64,000 bases of DNA. Source: Nonomuraea jiangxiensis (lineage in GTDB: Bacteria > Actinomycetota > Actinomycetes > Streptosporangiales > Streptosporangiaceae). Numbering within the stretch: position 1 is the first letter of the stretch; each line of letters opens with the position of its first letter. Below, in pieces: positions 50,095-58,348 of this stretch. The translations under genes were made by a program, and so were the position numbers. The notes beneath the pieces are model-generated. The model made no database searches, was not told the DNA's origin, and saw nothing but the letters and a program-made list of their open reading frames with translations. The DNA is taken from positions 1 through 64,000 of the forward strand of contig NZ_FNDJ01000011.1 in the NCBI RefSeq assembly GCF_900099965.1, written 5' to 3'.

Positions 50095-51660
50095 GTGCGG
50101 CAGATCCTGTGGCTGGTCGTGGCGGTCTCCTTCGTGGTGGGTCTGGTCGTGACCGACGACTCCGAGGTGGAGGAGTGCCCGGCCAGGGACGCCCGGGTGG
50201 CGGCTCCGTACCCGATCACCGGTTACTGGGTCATGCCCAGGGCCGACGCGTGCGTGACCAGGCGCATGGTGGAGGCGATCCACTCGATCGGCGCCGACAC
50301 GCTCGTCACCTTCGGGCCGCGGTTCAACGCGAGCCCGGACCCCGACTTCGACGACTGCGTGGTGGACGGGCATCCGTGCGCGCAGGTGCCGGGCAAGGAG
50401 ATCCGGCAGGTCTACACGTACACGACCAGCGAGGAGTTCGGCAGCGGGCTGCTGCGGTGCCAGGGGCTGGACCGGCGGATCGAGAGCCGGGGGCGGATCT
50501 TCTACCGGGTGGGGCTGGGGGCGTCCTGCGCCGACCGCGTACAGGACCTCGTGCTCATCTCCACGGACGGCGACGGGCTGGGCAACCTCATGAAGGAGGC
50601 GGCGGCGTACGGGATGCGGGTGTTCCCCGGCCTGCCGGCGGCGCCGCAGCGGCAGGACAAGACGTGGGAGCCCGACCAGGCGCACATCGCCGCTCTGAAC
50701 GCCTTCACCGCGCGGGTGCTGACCGACTACCGCACGCGCTTCGGGGGGTCGGCGGCGTTCGGCGGGGTTTACCAGTCGTTCGAGCTGGCGGCGCGCGACC
50801 GGGGGGACAAGGATCCGATCATCGCCCTGTACGCGGCCCAGCACCAGGTCGTCGCCGCCACCCTGCCGGGTACGAAGATCCTGGTCAGCCCGTACATCGA
50901 CGCGCGCAGGGGACGCGGGTTCCCGCCCGAGCAGGTGGTGGCGGGGCTGGCCGACATCGCGGGGACCAGGGCGGGCGCGCCCATGGCCATCGCCGTCCAG
51001 GACGGGCGTGGCACAGGCAAGGTGCCGCTTTACGGGCCGCACGAGCAGGACGCGAAGGTGGCGCCGCGGCTGGTGCCGGTGGTGGGGGACGTGAGCAACG
51101 CGCAGGCGTACTACGGGGCCACCCGTGACTACGTCGACGTGGCGGTCCAGAACGTTCCTCCCGGCGTGGAGCTGTGGGTGAACGTGGAAGCCTTCGAGCC
51201 CACCCCGGCGGCGGGGGAGTGCGGGAGGGTGGAGCCTTTACCGTTGCGCGGGCGTACCACGAAGGCCCGGCTCGACCAGCAGATCATGGCGGCGGGCACC
51301 CGGGCCGTGAAGGTCATCTCCTACGGCTGGGACCCCTTCTTCACCTGCCAGGCCCGCTACGACACCCCCTCCCTGGCCGACGACATCGTGAACGCCTGGC
51401 GCCAGCCGATCATCGTCGGCGCGTCCAGGAAGGACATGAACGGCCGGCCGGGCGTCCTGGTCGAGGGCCACAATCTGGGCGGCGCCACCCTCCACTTCGC
51501 GTCGCCGGGGGCTGCGAAGGCCGACGTTCCCCAGGAATGGTTCGGGCACGACAGGTTCGACTCGGTCTGGGTCCCCTACACCCCGTCAGGCCGCTGGACC
51601 TCCATCACCGCCACCAACGCCTCCGGCGCGACCAGTACGAGCCCGTACGTGCTGCCCTGA
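50095..51660 (+). CDS. Secreted putative TIM-barrel protein (DUF4434-like)
   Basis: The protein of about 521 residues starts with a signal/anchor (RQILWLVVAVSFVVGLVVT) and a predicted beta/alpha barrel: PITGYWVMPRADACVT, AIHSIGADTLVTFGPRFN, MKEAAAYGMRVFPGLPAAP, FGGVYQSFELAARDRG, TKILVSPYIDARRG, LWVNVEAFEPTP (possible catalytic Glu) and KVISYGWDPFFTCQ. A C-terminal beta-sandwich follows (from about residue 440: VLVEGHNLGGATLHF). The order resembles DUF4434 glycosidase-like proteins that look at strand-end acids. The substrate is unknown. GTG 50095 is placed five bases after GGAAGGGG. Confidence 0.65.
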   Translation: MRQILWLVVAVSFVVGLVVTDDSEVEECPARDARVAAPYPITGYWVMPRADACVTRRMVEAIHSIGADTLVTFGPRFNASPDPDFDDCVVDGHPCAQVPGKEIRQVYTYTTSEEFGSGLLRCQGLDRRIESRGRIFYRVGLGASCADRVQDLVLISTDGDGLGNLMKEAAAYGMRVFPGLPAAPQRQDKTWEPDQAHIAALNAFTARVLTDYRTRFGGSAAFGGVYQSFELAARDRGDKDPIIALYAAQHQVVAATLPGTKILVSPYIDARRGRGFPPEQVVAGLADIAGTRAGAPMAIAVQDGRGTGKVPLYGPHEQDAKVAPRLVPVVGDVSNAQAYYGATRDYVDVAVQNVPPGVELWVNVEAFEPTPAAGECGRVEPLPLRGRTTKARLDQQIMAAGTRAVKVISYGWDPFFTCQARYDTPSLADDIVNAWRQPIIVGASRKDMNGRPGVLVEGHNLGGATLHFASPGAAKADVPQEWFGHDRFDSVWVPYTPSGRWTSITATNASGATSTSPYVLP

Positions 51661-51732
51661 CCGTCGCGGACGACCGGGAATTGTCGGTCGGCGGCGATAG
51701 CTTGCGATCATCCCCGAGACGGAGGTTGGTCG

Positions 51733-52029
51733 ATGTACCGACAGGGCGACATCCTGATCGTGCCCGTGCCGGAAGAGTCCGCGCCGCGAACCGTGCGGCC
51801 CGAGCCCCGCGACGCCCGCGGGCGGCTCGTGCTGGCCCACGGTGAGGCCACCGGGCACTGCCATGCGATCCCCGGTCCCGGCACGCTCTCCGGCGGCTTC
51901 CTGCACCTGCCCGAAGGCGGCCGGCTCGTGCACGAGGAGCACGACACGATCCCGTTGCCGAAGGGGTGGTATCGCGTGGTCCGGCAGCGCGAATACGTGC
52001 CGGGCTCCTACCGGGTGGTGGCCGACTGA
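51733..52029 (+). CDS. Small conserved protein coupled to a DUF6745 gene
   Basis: The 98-residue protein reads MYRQGDILIVPVPEESAPRT, LVLAHGEATGHCHAI, GGFLHLPEGGRLVHEEHDT, then PKGWYRVVRQREYVPGSYR. The pattern QGD(I/V)L, HGExTGHxHAI and HEEH is conserved in short actinobacterial and cyanobacterial proteins that precede DUF6745 genes. The clustered His and Glu residues could bind metal. No function is known to me. It overlaps the DUF6745 gene by one base (TGATG), so the two are translationally coupled. GACGGAGG lies before the ATG. Confidence 0.7.
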   Translation: MYRQGDILIVPVPEESAPRTVRPEPRDARGRLVLAHGEATGHCHAIPGPGTLSGGFLHLPEGGRLVHEEHDTIPLPKGWYRVVRQREYVPGSYRVVAD

Positions 52030-53327
52030 TGGAGACCTTGACATGGGAGCGGCTCGCCTTCGCCACAGGCCCGGGTGAGGACCCGGAGTCCGCGGTGCGG
52101 CAGGCATACCGGGAGGCGGGGCTGGCCGAGCCCGAGCGGGTCGTCGTGCTGCCCTCACCCCTGGCGGGAGCCGTCGCGGCGGCCTGGCTGACGGGCGGCG
52201 ACGACGTGCGCGGCGCGCTGGAGACAGCGGCGCGCGGCGCCCTGGAGGCGGCGGGGCGCGGGGCGCTTGAGGCGGCGGGGCGCGGGGCGCCGGAGACGGC
52301 GGGGCGCGGGGCGCTTGAGGCGGCCGGGCGCGCGGGCGTGGAGGCGGCTGGGCGCGCGGGCGTGGAGAGCGGCGGTGGGTTCGCGGGGATCGGGCCGGCG
52401 ATCCGAGCCGTGGAGGCGTTGGGGGAGCCGGGGCGGTCGGTGCGTCACGAGGTCCGCACCGTGCCCTGGGAGCGGGCCAGGGCGGCGGCGCAACTGGAGC
52501 TCGGGGCCGCCGGGTGGTCGGCGCTCTGGGCGGAGACGGGCGGGCGGCTGTGGCCCCGCGTCGACCGGCTGGTCACCGACCTCCGCCGGGCCATCGCCCG
52601 CCTCGGGGAGGAGAGCCTCGACGGGGAGCACTTCGACAGGGCGGGTCTCGGCGGGTGGCGTTTGGGCGGGGAGGGTCTCGGCGGGGAGCGTTTGGGCGGG
52701 GAGGGTCTCGCCGGGCGGTCGGCGCGGGCGGCGACGCTCGATGCGGTGCTCGGGCAGCACGACGCCCCCTGGCTGTCGGCGTTCGACGGGCTCGACGGGC
52801 TCAAGCGGGTGGCGGAGCGCGCGGGCTGGTGGTGGCCTTACGAGCGGTTGGCGATCGTCACCGAGCGGCCCGCCGAGCTGCACCTTGACGAGCTCGGGCG
52901 GCCGCATCGGGCCGACGGGCCCGCCATGGCCTACTCCGACGGGTTCGGGCTGCACGCCTGGCACGGCATGCCCGTTCCGGCGGGCTTCGCCGCCACGATG
53001 AGCGACCTCACCCCGGCGCGCATCCGCGACGAGGACAACGCCGAGCTGCGGCGCGTCATGCTGGAGCACTTCGGGCTCGACCGCTACCTCGCCGAGTCGG
53101 GTGCGCAGCCTGTGCACTCCGACGAGACGGGCAAACTGTGGCGGGTCGAGCTGTCCGATGACGAGCCGCTGGTCATGGTGGAGGTGGTCAACTCCACGCC
53201 CGAGCCCGACGGCACCCGCCGCACCTATTTCCTGCGGGTGCCGCCGTGGGTGAGCCGGGCGCGCGAGGGGGTCGCGTGGACGTTCGGGGTGGCCGAGACC
53301 GACTACCGCCCCGCACGCGAGACCTGA
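52029..53327 (+). CDS. DUF6745 protein with internal tandem repeats
   Basis: The 432-residue protein has the DUF6745 core from about residue 270: WWWPYERLAIVTERPAELHL, LGRPHRADGPAMAYSDGFG, HAWHGMPVPAGF, ARIRDEDNAELRRVMLEHFG and TYFLRVPPWVSRAREGVAWT. The N-terminal part holds two low-complexity inserts. Residues 61-116 are seven 8-residue repeats of RGALEAAG type, and residues 206-228 are 10-residue repeats (GLGGERLGGE). They interrupt helical segments that other members should have as plain sequence. No activity is known. The gene is convergent with the STM4011-type gene, with 13 bp between their stops. Confidence 0.75.
   Translation: METLTWERLAFATGPGEDPESAVRQAYREAGLAEPERVVVLPSPLAGAVAAAWLTGGDDVRGALETAARGALEAAGRGALEAAGRGAPETAGRGALEAAGRAGVEAAGRAGVESGGGFAGIGPAIRAVEALGEPGRSVRHEVRTVPWERARAAAQLELGAAGWSALWAETGGRLWPRVDRLVTDLRRAIARLGEESLDGEHFDRAGLGGWRLGGEGLGGERLGGEGLAGRSARAATLDAVLGQHDAPWLSAFDGLDGLKRVAERAGWWWPYERLAIVTERPAELHLDELGRPHRADGPAMAYSDGFGLHAWHGMPVPAGFAATMSDLTPARIRDEDNAELRRVMLEHFGLDRYLAESGAQPVHSDETGKLWRVELSDDEPLVMVEVVNSTPEPDGTRRTYFLRVPPWVSRAREGVAWTFGVAETDYRPARET
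52209..52376 (+). repeat. Seven 24-bp tandem repeats in the DUF6745 gene
   Basis: Units encode RGALETAA, RGALEAAG (three times), RGAPETAG, RAGVEAAG and RAGVESGG. All are in frame, so length can vary without loss of the frame. Confidence 0.85.
52644..52713 (+). repeat. 30-bp tandem repeats in the DUF6745 gene
   Basis: Two full units encode GLGGWRLGGE and GLGGERLGGE, followed by a partial third unit (GLAGR). Confidence 0.8.
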
Positions 53328-53340
53328 GCCGGGCTCCGCG

Positions 53341-54177
53341 TCAGGTTCCCGGCCAGGCGGCGGGGATACGTTCCAGGATTCCGCCGGTGAAGACGTCGTA
53401 GAGGCCGAGCGGTTCCAGGTGGACATATCCGATGTGGCAGTCACACGCCGTCGCGGGGCACGGCCGGGGCCGCAACGCCTCCCGATACGAGCCGTCATAC
53501 AGGTTGCCCAGCACCTCGGGGACGAAGTGGCAGCGGCGGACGGTGCCGTCGCCGCTCACCGAGATCACGCTGTCCCCGGTCCGGCACGGCAACCCCGCGC
53601 TCGGATGGGCGAAGCGGCTGTGGCGGAAGAGCGGGTCGATCCGCGACCACTCCGCCGCCTCCGCGTCGGTGTAGCGGCGGCCCTCCTCGGCGTTGACCCA
53701 CAGATACGTCTCCCGAGGCAGATCCGCCCGTAGTCGCCGGGCGTCCGGCAGGTGCGCGGGGTCGCCGACGATGCCGACGCTGTGCCGTACCGGCAGGGTG
53801 CGAAGCTTGCCCAGCAACCGCTCATAGGGGACCTGCGTCGGGTGATACGTCACCCACAACGCGGCCCGGTCCGACGCCTCGGCCAACCAGCCGGTACGGC
53901 AGCTCAGGTTGGTCTGGATGGCGACCCTGGCCACGTTCGGCAGCCAGGACAGCTCGACGAGCGCCCGTCGATACCACGACCTGACCAGCCCCTCGCCCCA
54001 CGGCGTGAAGAGCACCGACACCTCGGACTCCTGCGCCGCCACCCACCCGGCGAACCGCTCCAGCGCGGCCCGGTCCGCCCGCAACTGTTCGGGGGTGTCG
54101 CGTCGCTTGGCGAACGGGCAGTAGGAGCAGTCGTAGTCGCAACTGGCGAGCGGGCCACGGTAGAGAATGGTCAGCAT
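53341..54177 (-). CDS. STM4011-family radical SAM protein
   Basis: The 278-residue protein starts LTILYRGPLASCDYDCSYCP. C13, C17 and C20 form the CxxxCxxC motif for the SAM-binding 4Fe-4S cluster. Later cysteines (C198 in GLPCRTGD, C216 in RRCHF, and C240, C245 and C247 in PCPATACDCH) look like an auxiliary SPASM/twitch cluster. VLFTPWGEGLVR and VAIQTNLSCRTGWL resemble the barrel strands of peptide-modifying radical SAM enzymes. It is the last gene of the STM-type operon and overlaps the STM4012-type gene by seven bases. Substrate and product are unknown. Confidence 0.88.
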   Translation of the reverse strand: MLTILYRGPLASCDYDCSYCPFAKRRDTPEQLRADRAALERFAGWVAAQESEVSVLFTPWGEGLVRSWYRRALVELSWLPNVARVAIQTNLSCRTGWLAEASDRAALWVTYHPTQVPYERLLGKLRTLPVRHSVGIVGDPAHLPDARRLRADLPRETYLWVNAEEGRRYTDAEAAEWSRIDPLFRHSRFAHPSAGLPCRTGDSVISVSGDGTVRRCHFVPEVLGNLYDGSYREALRPRPCPATACDCHIGYVHLEPLGLYDVFTGGILERIPAAWPGT

Positions 54178-55454
54178 GCCGTGTACTCGTCCATGAGCCG
54201 CCGGACCTCCGGGGAGAACAGGGCGGGCCCGATCGCGTCGGAGTGGGCCAGTCCTTCGGGGGTGAGCGCGATCGTCGTGGGCGAGACGGTCAGCCACTCG
54301 CGCTCGCCAAGCTCGTCCAGGGGAAAGTCGGTCAGCACGTCGTTGCCGAAGCGCTCGGCGTACAGGTGCCGCGACAGGCCCTCGGCCTGCAGCAACGACT
54401 GGATGAGGTGGCGCCGCTTGCGCTCCTCGACCGGGAGCGCGAAGCCCACCCCCGCCGTGCCGAACTCGGTCCTGGTCACGTAGTCGTCGATGATCGCCCG
54501 CACGGGCCGGGCCTCAACGGCGTACTCGAAGGAGTAGTGCAACCGGCTCGTGTACGACCGCGCGCCGCATCCCAGCCCCACCATGCCGTCGGTCTGGCAG
54601 CAGTAACCGGTGGTCGCCGGCGAGCCGGGCAACCGGAACATCCGCATCGAGACCTGCTCGTACCCCGCCGCCAGCAGGTGGTCGCGCCCCGCCCGGTAGA
54701 GCTCCAGCCGCTGGTCGTCCCACGCCCGCCCCTGCTTGCCGAGCCCGGTCAGCGGGCGGACGTAGAGCGGGTAGAGGTAGAGCTCCTCGGGCCGCCAGCC
54801 GAGCGCGGTGTCCAGCGAGTACACCCACGTCTCGGGCGTCTGCCCGTCGATGCCGTAGATCAGGTCGATGTTCAGCACCGGCACGCCGGCCGCCCTGATC
54901 GCGTCGAGCGCCGCGTCCACCTCGGCGCGCTTCTGCGGGCGTACGGCTGAGCGGGCCTCGGCGTCCACGAAGCTCTGCACGCCGATCGAGACCCGGGTGG
55001 TCCCGCGCTCGGCCAGCACGGACAGGCGGTCAGGTGTGGCGGTGGCGGGGGAAGTCTCCACCGACAGCGGGATCCGCGCCAGGTCCACCCCCATGACGCG
55101 CTCGGTGAGGTCGTACAGCCGGGTCAGCTCGCGGGCGCTGAGATACGTCGGCGTGCCGCCCCCGAACGCGGCCGTGGCGAAGGCGGTCTCCTCCAGCGCG
55201 TCCCGCGCCTGCTTCGCCTGGCGCTCCAGGGCGTCGAGGTAGGCCGTGACGAGTTCCTCAGGGGCGCCGGTGCGGGTGAACAGGTTGCAGAAGCCGCAGC
55301 GCATCTCACAGAACGGGATGTGCACGTACAGCGCTCCCGGCCGTTCCCCGGCCCAGACCTCCTTGAGATGCGGGCGCGGGTCGAGCGGCCGGTAGGCGGT
55401 CTTGTGCGGGTAGGCGTAGACGTAACTGCTGTACGGGCCTTCATACGGCCGCAT
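54171..55454 (-). CDS. STM4012-family radical SAM protein (HemN-like)
   Basis: The 427-residue protein starts MRPYEGPYSSYVYAYPHKTA. ALYVHIPFCEMRCGFCNLFT has the CxxxCxxC cluster motif (C49, C53, C56). AFGGGTPTYLS and TTRVSIGVQSFVDAEARSAV are HemN/coproporphyrinogen-oxidase-like SAM-binding segments, and NIDLIYGIDGQTPETW follows. The C-terminal HemN-type domain carries GYCCQTDGMVGLGCGARSYT. Its context differs from heme synthesis, so it is not called a heme enzyme. It overlaps the hydrolase gene by 14 bases and the STM4011-type gene by seven. Confidence 0.9.
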   Translation of the reverse strand: MRPYEGPYSSYVYAYPHKTAYRPLDPRPHLKEVWAGERPGALYVHIPFCEMRCGFCNLFTRTGAPEELVTAYLDALERQAKQARDALEETAFATAAFGGGTPTYLSARELTRLYDLTERVMGVDLARIPLSVETSPATATPDRLSVLAERGTTRVSIGVQSFVDAEARSAVRPQKRAEVDAALDAIRAAGVPVLNIDLIYGIDGQTPETWVYSLDTALGWRPEELYLYPLYVRPLTGLGKQGRAWDDQRLELYRAGRDHLLAAGYEQVSMRMFRLPGSPATTGYCCQTDGMVGLGCGARSYTSRLHYSFEYAVEARPVRAIIDDYVTRTEFGTAGVGFALPVEERKRRHLIQSLLQAEGLSRHLYAERFGNDVLTDFPLDELGEREWLTVSPTTIALTPEGLAHSDAIGPALFSPEVRRLMDEYTAC

Positions 55455-56253
55455 TGCTCTCCAGGATGAACTCGGCATAGGGGACAGTCCAGACGACCTC
55501 ATGGCCGATGCGGTGGCCGACGTGCCCGTCCTCGCCGTACGCCGTGCCGTGGTCGGAACAGAGGATGACCAGGCACGGGCGGCGGCTGCTCATGAGGGAG
55601 TACAGGCGGCCGATGTGCCGGTCGACGTACCGCAGGGCGGCGGCGTGGCTCTCCAGGGAGTCGCCGGTGGCGCCGGGCAGGTAGAAGTGGTTCGGCTGGT
55701 GCAGGGCTGAGACGTTGACGAACAGGAAGACCGGCCCCGGCCGGTCGCGCAGCACCTCGTCGGCGCGGTCGATCTGGTGCTCCAGCGAGGCGGGGTTCGT
55801 CACCCCGAACTCCGGCTCCCAGTGGCTCTCGGCGAACAGGCCGGGCAGGGCGGACCCGAGCGGGGTCAGCTTGTTGAAGAACCCGACGCCGCCCACGCAC
55901 ACCGTGTGATATCCGGCCCGCGCCAGGCCCCTGGGCAGATCGGGCGCGTCGAACACCCACGTGCCGCCCGCCGTGCTCTCGCTGCCCGGGAACGTGGCCG
56001 CGAACAGGCGGGGGTGCGGTCCCGGCGTGACGGGGGTGGGCAGGAAACCGGCGAAGATGGCGGCGTGGGCGGCGTACGTGAAGCTGCCGGGGCTGTGCCG
56101 CCGCTCCCAGCGCACGCCGGAGGGCAGGAGGTTCGGCAGCAGCCCGTCGTCGGCCAGGGAGGCGGCGACGTCGTAGCGGAGCGTGTCGAGCGTGACCAGG
56201 AGAAGGTCGTGACTGCCCACAATGCGGTTAACGTCGAGCTCAGCGCCGGCCAT
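55441..56253 (-). CDS. STM4013/SEN3800-family hydrolase (alkaline phosphatase superfamily)
   Basis: The 270-residue protein has a metal-dependent hydrolase core related to sulfatases and phosphatases. DLLLVTLDTLRYDVAA holds the first metal Asp. SPGSFTYAAHAAIFAGFLP is the nucleophile region (Ser/Thr 57-59). LFVNVSALHQPNHFY and LCSDHGTAYGEDGHVGHRIG (233-252) hold the remaining metal ligands (Asp and His). It is shorter than free-standing sulfatases and has no signal peptide. It could act on a phospho- or sulfo-ester made within this pathway, but that is inference. It overlaps the ATP-grasp gene by 14 bases. Confidence 0.88.
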   Translation of the reverse strand: MAGAELDVNRIVGSHDLLLVTLDTLRYDVAASLADDGLLPNLLPSGVRWERRHSPGSFTYAAHAAIFAGFLPTPVTPGPHPRLFAATFPGSESTAGGTWVFDAPDLPRGLARAGYHTVCVGGVGFFNKLTPLGSALPGLFAESHWEPEFGVTNPASLEHQIDRADEVLRDRPGPVFLFVNVSALHQPNHFYLPGATGDSLESHAAALRYVDRHIGRLYSLMSSRRPCLVILCSDHGTAYGEDGHVGHRIGHEVVWTVPYAEFILESNAAV

Positions 56254-57286
56254 CGAGGGCCGCCCTGACCTGCTCGGCATAGGTGTCCCGTCCATATCCC
56301 GAAAAATCCGTCAACCCCGGCAGCAAATCTCCGAACGCGTTGACCTCCGCCACCGCCACCGACCGCCAGTTCGCTCCGACCAGCACATCCACCCCCGTAC
56401 TCAGGCTGCCCGGGAAGCACGCCGCCGCCTGAGCGCTCACTTCCAGCACGCGCTCCCACAGCGGCGCCCGCCCCCGCACCACGTCCAGATCCCCGCGCAC
56501 CCCGCCGAGATGCAGGTTCGTCATGGGAGCGCGGCCGACCCGCACGACCGCATGCGTGGGCGTCCCGGCCACGGTCACCACCCGCAGGTCGAACGCCGCG
56601 CCCCCGACGGACGCCTTCGGGAACCAGCGCTCCACGTGCAGCCCGTCGCCCCCCAGGAAGTCCACCAGCCGCCGGACCTCGGCCTCCTCCGTGACGGTCC
56701 GCACCCGCAGCGAGTTGCACCACATCCCGTCGATCCAGCAGGCCGACGTGACGGCCTTGATCCGCCCGCCGTGAGCCTGGAACGCGATCACCCCGGAGGC
56801 CGACGAACCGTGCGCCGGTTTCACGAACACCCTGGCCCAGCCGTGCCCGGCCATGCCGTCGCGGAGGTCCGCGTACGAACCGGCCTCGAACGCGGGTGGC
56901 ACGGGCACTCCCGCCCCGGCCAGCTTCGCGTGGCAGCGCCGCTTGTCGAACATCACGCCGATCTCGCTCACGTCCGCCAGCAACCGTACCCCCGGGAGCG
57001 CGGCCAGGCGCTCCAGCCCGGCGGTGAACGCCTTGTACCAGGCGGAGCCCCCGCCGACCCGCGCGGGGTCACCGGGTCCGCGCAGCAACTCGTCGGTCGC
57101 CGCGTCCTCCCCGGGCGAGTCGATCCGCAGCAGCGCCCCTTCGGGCACCCCGAGGGGGCGACCGGCCAGCACGTCCACCCACGGGACCACGTACGGCTCG
57201 GCGAGTCCCCGCCCGACCACCGCGTCGCGGAACAGGCCGACCCGCCGGTCACCGGGCGTGCCGGCCACGGCGAAACGCACGCTCAC
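56240..57286 (-). CDS. STM4014-family ATP-grasp protein
   Basis: The 348-residue protein has an N-terminal domain of about 110 residues, then an ATP-grasp fold. EIGVMFDKRRCHAKLAGAGV starts the fold. VFVKPAHGSSASGVIAF carries the nucleotide Lys (K156) and the Gly/Ser loop. HVERWFPKASVGGAAFDLRV follows, and VAEVNAFGDLLPGL supplies the Mg-binding Glu-x-Asn (314-316). ATP-grasp enzymes join a carboxylate to an amine or thiol through an acyl phosphate. A ligation partner in this pathway is unknown. GTG 57286 overlaps the STM4015-type stop by four bases. Confidence 0.85.
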   Translation of the reverse strand: MSVRFAVAGTPGDRRVGLFRDAVVGRGLAEPYVVPWVDVLAGRPLGVPEGALLRIDSPGEDAATDELLRGPGDPARVGGGSAWYKAFTAGLERLAALPGVRLLADVSEIGVMFDKRRCHAKLAGAGVPVPPAFEAGSYADLRDGMAGHGWARVFVKPAHGSSASGVIAFQAHGGRIKAVTSACWIDGMWCNSLRVRTVTEEAEVRRLVDFLGGDGLHVERWFPKASVGGAAFDLRVVTVAGTPTHAVVRVGRAPMTNLHLGGVRGDLDVVRGRAPLWERVLEVSAQAAACFPGSLSTGVDVLVGANWRSVAVAEVNAFGDLLPGLTDFSGYGRDTYAEQVRAALDGRR

Positions 57287-58233
57287 TCGCTCACTGCGAC
57301 GTAACGCGACTCGTTCTCCTCGTCCTCCCCCTGGGGGTCGGAGAGGTCCACCTCCACGCCGGGCAGCGCCGCCGTGACGCGGGCCGCCATCGCCTCGTCG
57401 AGGTAGTGGTGTTCGAGGTCGAGGGTGCGCAGGTGGGTGAGAGGCTGTCCGCTGAGCAGCGCCTCCGCGCCGTCGTTGCCCAGGGTGCCGTACGCCAGGC
57501 TCAGCGTTTCCAGCCGGGCGACGACGGGGGCGGCGGCCACGGCGGCGGCGATCTCGTCGGCGATCTCGCTGTCCTGCAGCCCCAGGTAGCGCAGCCGGGG
57601 CAGGCGCTCGCCGCTCAGGATCGCCGCGCAGTCGCCGACCGTGGCGTCACCGCCGTACTCGGTCACGCCGAGCCAGAGCTCCAGGTGCTCCAGCGCGGGC
57701 AGATCGCACTCCCCGACCGCACGCACCACCGCCCCCGGCAGGCCGCCGCTCTCGATCCTGAGCATCCTCAGCGACTCATGGCGCACCGGCCGCAACCCCA
57801 GCCCCGAGCCGCCACGCACCTCCAGGCGCTCCAGCTTCGGGTACGCCTCCAGCAGCGGCGTGATGTCGGACTGCTGGATCCAGGAGATCTCGGCCTGCTC
57901 GGAGGAGATGTCGCCGAGGAAGAGCCAGCGCAGCCCGGGCAGCCGGTTGGCATTGTCGGCCAGGCGGCTAACGATCGGCGCGCTGTCCTGCGAGTAGCAT
58001 TCCTCCCAACCGCCGATCACGATGGCCCTGACCTTGGCGGTGTCCACGTGCTCGAAGAACCAGTCGAAGCATTCGCCGATGGCCTTGGGACCCTCGTCAT
58101 GCCACTCGCTGGCGCTGAGATACCACGCCACGGCATCCGCTTCGGGCTGAGGCTCGTCCTGGTCCCATGGCACGTGCGCCTCGGGCAACCCGGCGTAGCC
58201 CTCGTGGTAGTTGTCGTCGAAGTCGTAGACCAT
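57283..58233 (-). CDS. STM4015-family leucine-rich-repeat protein, copy 1
   Basis: The 316-residue protein has an N-terminal WGR-like head (FDWFFEHVDTAKVRAIVIGG) and then leucine-rich repeats: LPGLRWLFLGDISSEQAEIS, YPKLERLEVRGGSGLGL, LPALEHLELWLGVTEYGG, LPRLRYLGLQDSEIADE, LETLSLAYGTLGNDGAEALL and LTHLRTLDLEHHYLDEA. Repeats of this kind usually bind proteins, so it may scaffold the cluster or bind its substrate. It is about 80% identical by eye to copy 2 encoded just upstream. It has its own promoter-like block (58269-58290) and is coupled to the ATP-grasp gene by a GTGA overlap. Confidence 0.9.
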   Translation of the reverse strand: MVYDFDDNYHEGYAGLPEAHVPWDQDEPQPEADAVAWYLSASEWHDEGPKAIGECFDWFFEHVDTAKVRAIVIGGWEECYSQDSAPIVSRLADNANRLPGLRWLFLGDISSEQAEISWIQQSDITPLLEAYPKLERLEVRGGSGLGLRPVRHESLRMLRIESGGLPGAVVRAVGECDLPALEHLELWLGVTEYGGDATVGDCAAILSGERLPRLRYLGLQDSEIADEIAAAVAAAPVVARLETLSLAYGTLGNDGAEALLSGQPLTHLRTLDLEHHYLDEAMAARVTAALPGVEVDLSDPQGEDEENESRYVAVSE

Positions 58234-58268
58234 GGAACATCCTCGTATCGGGGGGTACGGCGGGTCCT

Positions 58269-58290
58269 GTCCTACCAGATCCAACCGACA
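58269..58290 (-). promoter_or_regulatory. Duplicated upstream block before STM4015 copy 1
   Basis: The block reads TGTCGGTTGGATCTGGTA followed by GGAC on the minus strand. The same block, with one substitution, lies before copy 2 at 59323-59344, at the identical distance from the start codon. It contains TAGGAC, a possible -10. Confidence 0.55.
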
Positions 58291-58348
58291 TCCTCCGAAA
58301 GCCCGCTCCCCCGGTGGTAGGCGGCAGTCACCCCGGGTGGGCCGGGAG

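Noticed and set aside
54171..55454. Oxygen-independent coproporphyrinogen oxidase (hemN) call
   Set aside because: Although HemN-like, gene context and family signature (STM4012) differ from heme synthesis.
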